Below, piece after piece: positions 29,025 to 36,317 of a stretch of 64,000 nt of DNA (positions within the stretch are counted from its first letter, which is position 1; every line of letters starts with the position of its first letter). The DNA comes from Phycisphaerae bacterium (lineage in GTDB: Bacteria > Chloroflexota > Anaerolineae > 4572-78 > J111). The notes beneath the pieces are model-generated. The model saw only the letters and a list, made by a program, of their open reading frames with translations, searched no databases and had not been told where the DNA came from. The position numbers and the translations under genes were made by a program. The DNA is taken from the NCBI GenBank assembly GCA_028285035.1, contig JANQQF010000120.1, positions 62,001-126,000 on the forward strand. The letters are read 5' to 3'.

Positions 29025-32000
29025 ATGAAACAGGTTCTTAGACGATTGAGCCGGACGACTACAGCCATCGTAATGATGGTTGCTCTATTTATGATGAGTG
29101 TGGGGTTAGCCTACGCTCAGGAGCCAGCCTACGGTGACGGCATCATCGTGGATGGTGACACAAGTGATTGGAACTTGACCGATGATTTCTTTGCCAATAT
29201 GTATGTGGCAGGGAACTCCAACAAACAGCATCTATCGACACTCTATCTTCGATATGATTGCTCCGATAACACGCTCTATGCGCTTGTTCTCAAAGAGACG
29301 GGCACCGTTGAGCAGAGTGCGAGTGATGCCTGGATTGCTATCAATGCGGTCAATGATAAGCGTGTCAATGGCAGCTCCGGTGATGACGGCACGCCGCCCG
29401 ATTTTCAATGGGTCTTTGATAATACGACCTTATTGGGTTACGAAGCCTCATTCACCTTGGCCGAAGGCACCTACGATATCGAAGCCCACTTGAATATCAA
29501 TTGGGATAATGAAAGCCAAACCTCTTCAACCGGTAAATTGGCTCAGGATAATGCGATTGAGTTAACCCTGGACTGTCCTGAGCCTCCCGTCGAGGTGTGT
29601 ACGCCCGGCGCGGCCTGGATGAGTGAGTATAGCTTGATTACCATCGAAAACCTTTCGACTAACTCCGATGTCGAAGGGAAAACCTTTGTTGGCGGGAGTT
29701 TAATAAATAGCAACTCCGCTAATTTTGGCTTGAATTTTAGTGTGCCCGCCACGACACCGGTCTTGGAAATCGCGGGTTCGGGCGGTAGCGGCAGTGCGAT
29801 CAATGTTAATAACGGCAGTGTGGTCGTTGATGATGACAATACGATTACGGACGCGAGCGCTAGCCCCGTCGATTACGACATCAACGGCCGTCGCTTCAAC
29901 GTTAATGCGGGCAATAGCGGGGCGACCGCCTCAACCGATGGCACCTTGCCAGCTAAAGCGGCTCAAATCAAGAGTGATTTAGAAGCTTGGTCTACCTCAC
30001 TGGCCGGTCTAACCGCTAACAACAGCGTCACCCCACCCTCTGGCTCACCTGGCCCCCTGAACTTTGAGGTCAATACCAAAGATGCCAACGGGGTGGCTGT
30101 CTTCAATATCGCTGGATCTGATCTGTTTAATAACAGCAACGTCCAACAAATTGAAATCAAGAACAATGTTAATGCCGACGTGATCATCATCAACGTGTCT
30201 GGCACAACGATCAACTGGAACCACGGGAATAAGGTCGGATCCTGGTTAACCAGCCTAAATGGCCGCTCTAAAACCATCTGGAACTTCCCCGAAGCGACCT
30301 CAATCGATCTCAAATCTAAAAACTTTATGGGTGCTCTGCTAGCGCCTTTGGCTGCAGTTAACGCTCAAGCCAACATTGATGGCGCTACAGCAGTTAAGAG
30401 CTTGACCACCACCTCTGAAGTACACCTACCCGTGCTGGATCTCGGCTGTGATGAAGAACCTCCCAGCAGCAGCATTACCTTTATCAAAGAAGTGCAGGGT
30501 GGTAATGCCTCACCTACTGACTGGAGTTTCGATATTACCGATGGTCCACAAGATATTGCACACAATAGTACTCAAACGCTCAATACTGGTAATTACATCA
30601 TTACTGAAGATGGTCCAGAGGGTTATTTCTTGTTTGGTGCTTCAGGTGTTTGTTCAGTAGACAATGATACAATTACACTTAATGTTACAACTGACGGTGG
30701 GACCTGTACCATTACAAATGCAAAAATTCCCGAAATTCCCAGCAGCCTTCAAGTCACCAAGACGGTGAATTGGAGCAATGTTACACCAGACGAACAGCAA
30801 ACCTTTGAAATTTGTATCAGTGGCCCGTCTTATCCGAATGGGAATGAGGATGGTGCATGTCAGGATGCCGATTTTGATGGCACGACATTGAGCTGGGATG
30901 ATCTAGCAGAAGGCGAATACATCGTAGCTGAAACGAACCCTGGTAGCGAGTGGACAGTTGAGATCACTGACTCACCGGCCACCGTGGTCCCAGGCGAAAC
31001 AGCTGAGGTGAGCGTGACCAATACGCTCAAGACCGGTAGCCTGGACGTGACCAAGGTTGTCAATTGGAATGGCGTAACGCCAGATGAACAGCAGACCTTT
31101 GAGATTTGTATCAGCGGCCCATCCTACCCGAACGGGGATGAAAACGGGGCGTGTCAAGAAGCCGATTACGATGGCGAGACCTTAACCTGGAATGATCTAG
31201 AATTAGGTGAGTACACCGTCAGTGAAACGAATCCGGGAGACGAGTGGACAGTTGAGATCACCGGCTCGCCCGCCACGGTTGAGGCCGATGGCACGGCTGA
31301 GGCTACGGTGACCAATACTCACGAACCGCCAACAGGTAGCATCACCGTTGTGAAAGAGGTGGTTGTGGGCAGTACGACAAGCGAGTTTGACTTTGAGCTT
31401 GAACAGCCCGTCGCAACCACGGTTGGATTTGTCCTCACACACGGTCAGGACAAAACCTTCACCGACTTGGCACCCGGTGAATATGTTGCGCTTGAGACAT
31501 TCCCCATTGGTGAAAGCGATGCTTGGGAAGCCTTGACCGCAGAGGACATCGTCTGTACCTCAGACGGCGACAGCACCTTCGAGTATCTGCCGTTTGATGA
31601 TGAAGCGGACACCTTTGGCGTCAACGTTTCGTTGGCCGCAGGCGATGATGTGACCTGTACGTTCAAGAATACCGAGAAACCGCTCACAGGTAGCTTGGAA
31701 GTGACAAAATACGTTAGCTGGAACAACGTCACCCCAGACGAAAGCAAAACCTTCGAGATTTGTATCAAAGGTCCATCTTACCCGAACGGAGATGAGGATG
31801 GGGCTTGTCAAGAGGCTGACTTCGATGGTGACGTTCTGACCTGGAACAAGCTTGAAGTGGGTGAATACACCGTCAGCGAAACCGACCCCGGTGACGAATG
31901 GGATGTCAGAATCACTGACTCACCGGCAACGGTCGTTGTGAATGAAACGGTTAAAGCCAGCGTGACCAATCAGTATAAAGTCGGCGACCTGTATGTCTAC

Positions 32001-34385
32001 AAGTACCACGACCTAAATGGGAATGGCCAGTATGATTATCCAGATGAACCATACCTTTCTGATTGGGAAATCACCGTATATGACAGTGATGAAAACTTCG
32101 TTGGCACCGTTAAAACCGATGACTCTGGTCAGGCTGCATTTGAATACTTACTGATCGGTGACTACATCGTCTGTGAGACGCAGCAAGATGGCTGGGTTAA
32201 TACCAACGATAGCAATGATGTCTTTGAATTCGATGGCAAGATTTGTCAAAACCAAACGATTGAAGAGTTCAGCCTTTTCTCGGTCTACTTTGCCAATCAA
32301 AAAGAGATTGAACCGGGCAAGATTACGGCCATCAAGTTCAACGACGTGAACCAGAATGGGGTTAAGGATGATGGCGAACCGTTCCTCGCGGATTGGGAAT
32401 TCACCCTCAAGCAAGGTGAAACAGCGATCATCAGTGACACGACTGACGTGAATGGAATGGTGATGTTTGGCGATCTCGAACCAGGCACCTACCAAGTGTG
32501 TGAAACAATGAAAGATGGTTGGTCTAACAGCACGCCAATCTGTCAAGAGGTAACGATTGGTGGGGGTGCGGCTGTGGTGAGTGCAGGCATTCCAAGCTTC
32601 ACCGAATCAATGGCTGGCGTCCGCTACCGCTCCTTCAAGAACACGGGTGGTGAAGAGGTCTATCTGGGTCTGCCTGATCTGGGTCTGGTTGGACCACCTA
32701 CAGGAGACCGCCGAGCTCGAAACTTGACCTGGACAAAGCCAGGTACTCACTTGGTCACCTTTAGCTACGATCCAGTTGCCGATAAGTTGATCACAACAAT
32801 TGATCTAAATAATGATAGCTCGGTTGATGAAACGCTTACCTATGAGAACTTCTCGACCGGATTGGTGAACACAGGGCGCACGGCCATCGCCAGTCAGATG
32901 AATGTGATGGAAATCCTGGTCGCTGATCGGGATACGGACTCCTCAGTTCAGTTCAACGAAGTGATGTTGAACGGACAATCACTGGGTGACTTCAGCACTG
33001 GCAATGTGGGTATCTGGGGTGTGACGGGCTTCGACTTTGGTCAAGGCTTCACTTTGAGTGGCAAGGTCGTCATTGATGGACCATTTAGCAACAGCCAAGA
33101 GAAGAGCCGGGTTGACATCAAGATCGGCACCGCCCCATTGATGTTTGGTAACTACAAAGAGCCAGAACCGGGCAAAGTCGTAGCCATCAAGTTCAATGAC
33201 TTGAACAAAGATGGAGTCAAAGATGAGGGCGAACCGTTCCTCGCGGATTGGGAATTCACCCTCAAGCAAGGCGAGACAGCCATCATCAGTGACACCACTG
33301 ATGTTAATGGAATGGTGATGTTTGGTGATCTCGAGCCAGGCACCTACCAAGTGTGTGAAACAATGCAAGACGGCTGGTCTAACAGCACCCCGATCTGTCA
33401 AGAGGTGACGATTGGTGGGGGTACGGCTGTGGTGAGCGCAGGTATCCCAAGCTTCAGCGAGTCAATGGCTGGGGTCCGCTACCGCTCCTTCAAGAACACG
33501 GGCGGTGAAGAAGTGTATCTGGGTCTACCTGATCTGGGCTTGGTTGGACCACCCAGTGGAGATCGTGTGGCTCGCAACCTAAGCTGGACGAAACCGGGCA
33601 CTCATTTGGTCACCTTTACTTATGAACCTGCCTTGGATCGCTTGGTCACGACGGTTGATCTGGGCAATGATAGCTCGGTTGATGAAACGCTCATCTACGA
33701 GAACTTCTCGACCGGATTGGTGAACACAGGGCGCACGGCCATCGCCAGTCAGATGAATGTGATGGAAATCCTGGTGGCGGATCGCGACACTGACTCCTCA
33801 GTACAATTCAACGAAGTGATGTTGAATGGACAATCACTGGGTGACTTCAGCACTGGCAATGTTGGCATCTGGGGTGTGACGGGCTTCGACTTTGGTCAAG
33901 GCTTCACCTTGAGTGGCAAGGTCGTCATTGATGGACCATTCAGCAACAGCCAAGAAAAGAGTCGGGTTGACATCAAGATCGGTACGGCCCCATTGATGTT
34001 TGGTAACTACGAAGTGCCGAAAGGCAAGATTACCATCATCAAGACAGCGAACCCAGCTGATACGGATGAACAATTTAGCTTTACCGGTGATCTGGGCGAC
34101 TTCAGCTTGGGAGCCAATGGCTCACAGGAGTTTGAGGTTTCAGCCGGGTCATACGACGTAACCGAGATTGACATTCCTGAGTTCTGGACGCTGCTCACGG
34201 TGCAGTGTGGTGATCAGTTCTTACCGATCATCGACAGCCTTGATCCGCTTGGTCGCCAAGTAACAATTGATGTTGAAGCCGGTGAAGAACTCACCTGTAC
34301 CTTCCACAACGAGCGTGTGAACTATGTTGCACCCGTTGAGGATGGTAATAGTAACAAATATTATCTGCCGCTTGTGATGAGATAA
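29025..34385 (+). CDS. Giant secreted multi-repeat surface protein 2 with choice-of-anchor A domain
   Basis: 1786 aa from ATG 29025 (GGAGGG 8 bases upstream; an upstream in-frame start at 28965 has no SD and would bury the signal peptide). Signal peptide ends AYAQ; the next ~160 residues match the N-domain of surface protein 1. Residues about 191-475 are a choice-of-anchor A domain (FVGGSLINSNSANFG; NFPEATSIDLKSKNFMGALL followed by APLA). Then SpaA/Cna-B-type repeats from about 482, three copies of the VTK-VNWxxVTPDE...FEICISGPSYPNG unit (about 574, 671, 889), one GSITVVKEVV unit shared with protein 1 (about 771), an SdrD-like domain (987), two 285-aa units (1098, 1383) and a C-terminal repeat (1667) nearly identical to that of protein 1. 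Ends NKYYLPLVMR. No LPxTG. Confidence 0.8.
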   Translation: MKQVLRRLSRTTTAIVMMVALFMMSVGLAYAQEPAYGDGIIVDGDTSDWNLTDDFFANMYVAGNSNKQHLSTLYLRYDCSDNTLYALVLKETGTVEQSASDAWIAINAVNDKRVNGSSGDDGTPPDFQWVFDNTTLLGYEASFTLAEGTYDIEAHLNINWDNESQTSSTGKLAQDNAIELTLDCPEPPVEVCTPGAAWMSEYSLITIENLSTNSDVEGKTFVGGSLINSNSANFGLNFSVPATTPVLEIAGSGGSGSAINVNNGSVVVDDDNTITDASASPVDYDINGRRFNVNAGNSGATASTDGTLPAKAAQIKSDLEAWSTSLAGLTANNSVTPPSGSPGPLNFEVNTKDANGVAVFNIAGSDLFNNSNVQQIEIKNNVNADVIIINVSGTTINWNHGNKVGSWLTSLNGRSKTIWNFPEATSIDLKSKNFMGALLAPLAAVNAQANIDGATAVKSLTTTSEVHLPVLDLGCDEEPPSSSITFIKEVQGGNASPTDWSFDITDGPQDIAHNSTQTLNTGNYIITEDGPEGYFLFGASGVCSVDNDTITLNVTTDGGTCTITNAKIPEIPSSLQVTKTVNWSNVTPDEQQTFEICISGPSYPNGNEDGACQDADFDGTTLSWDDLAEGEYIVAETNPGSEWTVEITDSPATVVPGETAEVSVTNTLKTGSLDVTKVVNWNGVTPDEQQTFEICISGPSYPNGDENGACQEADYDGETLTWNDLELGEYTVSETNPGDEWTVEITGSPATVEADGTAEATVTNTHEPPTGSITVVKEVVVGSTTSEFDFELEQPVATTVGFVLTHGQDKTFTDLAPGEYVALETFPIGESDAWEALTAEDIVCTSDGDSTFEYLPFDDEADTFGVNVSLAAGDDVTCTFKNTEKPLTGSLEVTKYVSWNNVTPDESKTFEICIKGPSYPNGDEDGACQEADFDGDVLTWNKLEVGEYTVSETDPGDEWDVRITDSPATVVVNETVKASVTNQYKVGDLYVYKYHDLNGNGQYDYPDEPYLSDWEITVYDSDENFVGTVKTDDSGQAAFEYLLIGDYIVCETQQDGWVNTNDSNDVFEFDGKICQNQTIEEFSLFSVYFANQKEIEPGKITAIKFNDVNQNGVKDDGEPFLADWEFTLKQGETAIISDTTDVNGMVMFGDLEPGTYQVCETMKDGWSNSTPICQEVTIGGGAAVVSAGIPSFTESMAGVRYRSFKNTGGEEVYLGLPDLGLVGPPTGDRRARNLTWTKPGTHLVTFSYDPVADKLITTIDLNNDSSVDETLTYENFSTGLVNTGRTAIASQMNVMEILVADRDTDSSVQFNEVMLNGQSLGDFSTGNVGIWGVTGFDFGQGFTLSGKVVIDGPFSNSQEKSRVDIKIGTAPLMFGNYKEPEPGKVVAIKFNDLNKDGVKDEGEPFLADWEFTLKQGETAIISDTTDVNGMVMFGDLEPGTYQVCETMQDGWSNSTPICQEVTIGGGTAVVSAGIPSFSESMAGVRYRSFKNTGGEEVYLGLPDLGLVGPPSGDRVARNLSWTKPGTHLVTFTYEPALDRLVTTVDLGNDSSVDETLIYENFSTGLVNTGRTAIASQMNVMEILVADRDTDSSVQFNEVMLNGQSLGDFSTGNVGIWGVTGFDFGQGFTLSGKVVIDGPFSNSQEKSRVDIKIGTAPLMFGNYEVPKGKITIIKTANPADTDEQFSFTGDLGDFSLGANGSQEFEVSAGSYDVTEIDIPEFWTLLTVQCGDQFLPIIDSLDPLGRQVTIDVEAGEELTCTFHNERVNYVAPVEDGNSNKYYLPLVMR
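32316..34022 (+). repeat. Tandem duplication of an 855-bp module inside surface gene 2
   Basis: Units 32316-33170 and 33171-34022, homologous to the 840-bp modules of gene 1. The two copies inside this gene share variants (SFKNTGGEEVYLGLPDLGLV) absent from the gene 1 copies (SFGNTGGNEVYLGIPDLGV), so copies are more alike within a gene than between genes. Confidence 0.85.
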
Positions 34386-34408
34386 GATTTAGGAACGTGT
34401 TGTAATAG

Positions 34409-34443
34409 AAAAGCGCGGGGGCATCGGCCCTCGCGCTTTTTTT
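34409..34443 (+). terminator. Rho-independent terminator of surface gene 2
   Basis: AAAAGCGCGGGGGC / GCCCTCGCGCTTTTTTT stem-loop 24 bases after the stop, same as at 28441-28475. Confidence 0.9.
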
Positions 34444-34461
34444 GTTTTTAATTTTGGAAAG

Positions 34462-34495
34462 AATGCCCTCACCCCCAGCGGCTGAGGGGGGCATT
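34462..34495 (-). terminator. Hairpin at the 3' end of the subtilase gene
   Basis: AATGCCC...CCCCCAG-CGG-CTGAGGGG..GGGCATT. It starts 24 bases past the minus-strand stop at 34519 and faces the terminator of surface gene 2. A run of T follows only loosely on the minus strand (TTTCCAAAATT), so termination is likely but not certain. Confidence 0.5.
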
Positions 34496-34518
34496 AGCGA
34501 CAGGACGAGAACAATTTG

Positions 34519-35772
34519 CTATTTAAACAAACTGGTCAGACTGCCCAAACATCCTTGTGGTTCGGGCGTTGGCGTTGGAGTGGGATCAGGGGTTGGCTCG
34601 GGTTGTGGAGTTGGGTCGGGCGCTTCTTTGAGGGCTTCCTCATAAGCATTGAGGGCGTCCCCACGACCGACGCCTTGCTCATTCGGCATTGCGCCAATAT
34701 TGACCGCCCCAGCCATCATTCGATTTTTGACCTGCTCAGCCGTCAAGCGAGGGTTGGCCTGAAGCATCAGGGCGGCAATCCCGGCGGCGTGCGGCGTGGC
34801 CATACTGGTGCCACTGGCGCTGACATAGCCAGGTGAAACAACTGGGCCCATTTGGGTGCCATTGGCTTGGGCAGCTACAATATTCACGCCAGGAAAAACC
34901 AAATCAGGTTTGGTTCGACCATCGGCTGAGGGACCACGTGAGGAGAAGTTGGCGATTTGATCGACATCGTCGGAGGCTCCGACGGTAATCACAAAACGAG
35001 CACAGCCTGGTGGGCCGATGGTTTGGCTGGTGGGTCCGGCGTTGCCCGCCGCGACGCACATCACGACGCCTGCTTGCAGGACCGCTTCATCACACAGAGC
35101 CGAAAGGGCATCAGTACCATCACAGGAACTGGTGCCACCCAGAGACAGATTGATCACCTGCACGCGCTGATCAAGCACCGCCCATTCAATGCCAGCCATC
35201 ACACTGCTCATTGAGCCGCCGCCTTGCGCATCCAACACCTTGGCGACATACAAATCGGCCTCTGGGGCCACACCTACATATCGGCCATTCGATTTGGCCC
35301 CATTCCCTGCGGCGATTCCCGCCACGTGCGTGCCGTGACCATTGTCATCAAGCGGGCTATTTCCAACAAAGCTTTCCATCGCCTTGATCCGGCCTGCAAA
35401 ATCGGGGTGGGTGTCATCGATGCCGGTATCAATCACGGCCAATTTGATGCCTGTGCCTCGAAAGCCATTGCTCCAAACTTGGGGGACGTCGATTTTGGGA
35501 ACAGAGGTGTTTAGCCACATCGTTACAGGTAGGTCGGGCCAAATGTAATCAACGTCGTCCTGTTGACTCAACTCGTCGATCTCATTAGAAGATACTTTGA
35601 CGGCCTCGCCAGGGAACAACTTGAATTTGCAATCGGCCACAGGGGAACGAGATAACATTGCCTCAGCACTGCCTCGGTCATTTTTGTGCTTTACAATGAT
35701 AGGAATGGCTGTCCCATTTGCCATCACGTTCATTTGATTTTGTAATTCACTTGAAATTTTGCTAACTGCCAT
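34519..35772 (-). CDS. Subtilase (S8) without signal peptide
   Basis: 417 aa. Catalytic triad Asp115 (DTGID), His146 (HGTHVAG) and Ser323 (GTSMATPH), with oxyanion Asn in AAGNAGP. Residues 1-90 are an I9-like prodomain ending around DYIWPDLPVT. Residues 378-402 are a Pro/Thr/Glu-rich linker, followed by a short tail GCLGSLTSLFK. No Sec or Tat signal is present, as in intracellular or non-classically exported subtilisins. The gene upstream (62 bases) encodes a stand-alone prodomain-like protein, so the pair probably forms an operon for regulated proteolysis next to the surface proteins. Confidence 0.85.
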   Translation of the reverse strand: MAVSKISSELQNQMNVMANGTAIPIIVKHKNDRGSAEAMLSRSPVADCKFKLFPGEAVKVSSNEIDELSQQDDVDYIWPDLPVTMWLNTSVPKIDVPQVWSNGFRGTGIKLAVIDTGIDDTHPDFAGRIKAMESFVGNSPLDDNGHGTHVAGIAAGNGAKSNGRYVGVAPEADLYVAKVLDAQGGGSMSSVMAGIEWAVLDQRVQVINLSLGGTSSCDGTDALSALCDEAVLQAGVVMCVAAGNAGPTSQTIGPPGCARFVITVGASDDVDQIANFSSRGPSADGRTKPDLVFPGVNIVAAQANGTQMGPVVSPGYVSASGTSMATPHAAGIAALMLQANPRLTAEQVKNRMMAGAVNIGAMPNEQGVGRGDALNAYEEALKEAPDPTPQPEPTPDPTPTPTPEPQGCLGSLTSLFK

Positions 35773-35788
35773 AGGTTCTCCCTCAAGA

Positions 35789-35820
35789 ATAGTGGATAGT
35801 GGGTAGTGATTGGTGGTTAG
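35789..35820. repeat. Short TAGTGG-type tandem array
   Basis: AATAGTGGATAGTGGGTAGTG then ATTGGTGGTTAGG in the gap between the prodomain-like gene and the subtilase gene; same family as 12036-12070. Confidence 0.5.
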
Positions 35821-35834
35821 GCCCTACTTATCTT

Positions 35835-36089
35835 CTACATTGTCCGAATTTCTTGGTCAAGCTCAATGGATGTGACCCAATCGGCTACGAGTAAACGTAA
35901 GGCATCTTCACCCCGACAGGTGATGGCGACGCCTGGGGTCAAACGAAATTGGCGTTTTACCTCAATTCCTTCAGACGCAAGCCATTTGAGATAGGGGGTG
36001 ACATCACGATCCGCCCGGACAATCAAACTAAAACTTGCGCTTGGGGCTGCTTTGAGTTTTTGTTCCAAATCATCGTTCATTTTTTGCAT
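35835..36089 (-). CDS. Small stand-alone subtilisin-prodomain-like (I9-type) protein
   Basis: 84 aa from ATG 36089 with GGAGG 6 bases upstream. The order FSLIVRADRDVTPYLKWLAS, GIEVKRQFRLTPGVAITCRG and LLVADWVTSIELDQEIRT matches the beta-alpha-beta-beta-alpha-beta ferredoxin-like fold of peptidase inhibitor I9 prodomains and parallels the N-terminal 90 residues of the subtilase that follows (IPIIVKHKND, FKLFPGEAVKVSSNEIDEL, DVDYIWPD). Expected role is a trans-acting inhibitor or folding helper of that protease. Identification is by pattern, not by exact motif. Confidence 0.6.
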   Translation of the reverse strand: MQKMNDDLEQKLKAAPSASFSLIVRADRDVTPYLKWLASEGIEVKRQFRLTPGVAITCRGEDALRLLVADWVTSIELDQEIRTM

Positions 36090-36277
36090 AGAGGCCTCCG
36101 TAAACGCTAATCATAATTTGATTATACAATGAGTAGACGGATTATGGAATATGCTGATCTTTTTAAGAATATTAAGATTTGGGTTTGTTTAATTGCTAAA
36201 GCTACATTAATTGGCCTACGACATTTAACGTACAAGTTTGCGCTTCCTGTAAGCAATTTAGGCAAAATTGTAAATGG

Positions 36278-36286
36278 TGCTATAAT
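36278..36286 (+). promoter_or_regulatory. Extended -10 promoter of the PP2C-like/NBR1 gene
   Basis: TGCTATAAT: TG, one base, TATAAT (36281-36286), 31 bases before ATG 36318. The -35 (TTTAGG, 17 bp upstream) is poor, as is usual with an extended -10. Confidence 0.6.
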
Positions 36287-36317
36287 GCCCGCTTGTAATT
36301 TCGCAAGGTGATAAATT

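Noticed and set aside
26378..34022. Regular repeats considered as CRISPR-like or phage tail-fibre modules
   Set aside because: Repeat length of 840-855 bp and in-frame coding rule out CRISPR; no phage structural or integrase genes are nearby.
22196..34385. Sortase-type (LPxTG) anchoring of the adhesins
   Set aside because: Neither C-terminus has LPxTG followed by a hydrophobic segment and basic tail, and no sortase gene is in the window; the short Y-L-P tail is a different feature.
36129..36311. 60-codon plus-strand ORF before the PP2C-like gene
   Set aside because: It spans the extended -10 promoter of that gene, lacks an SD and has no recognisable similarity.
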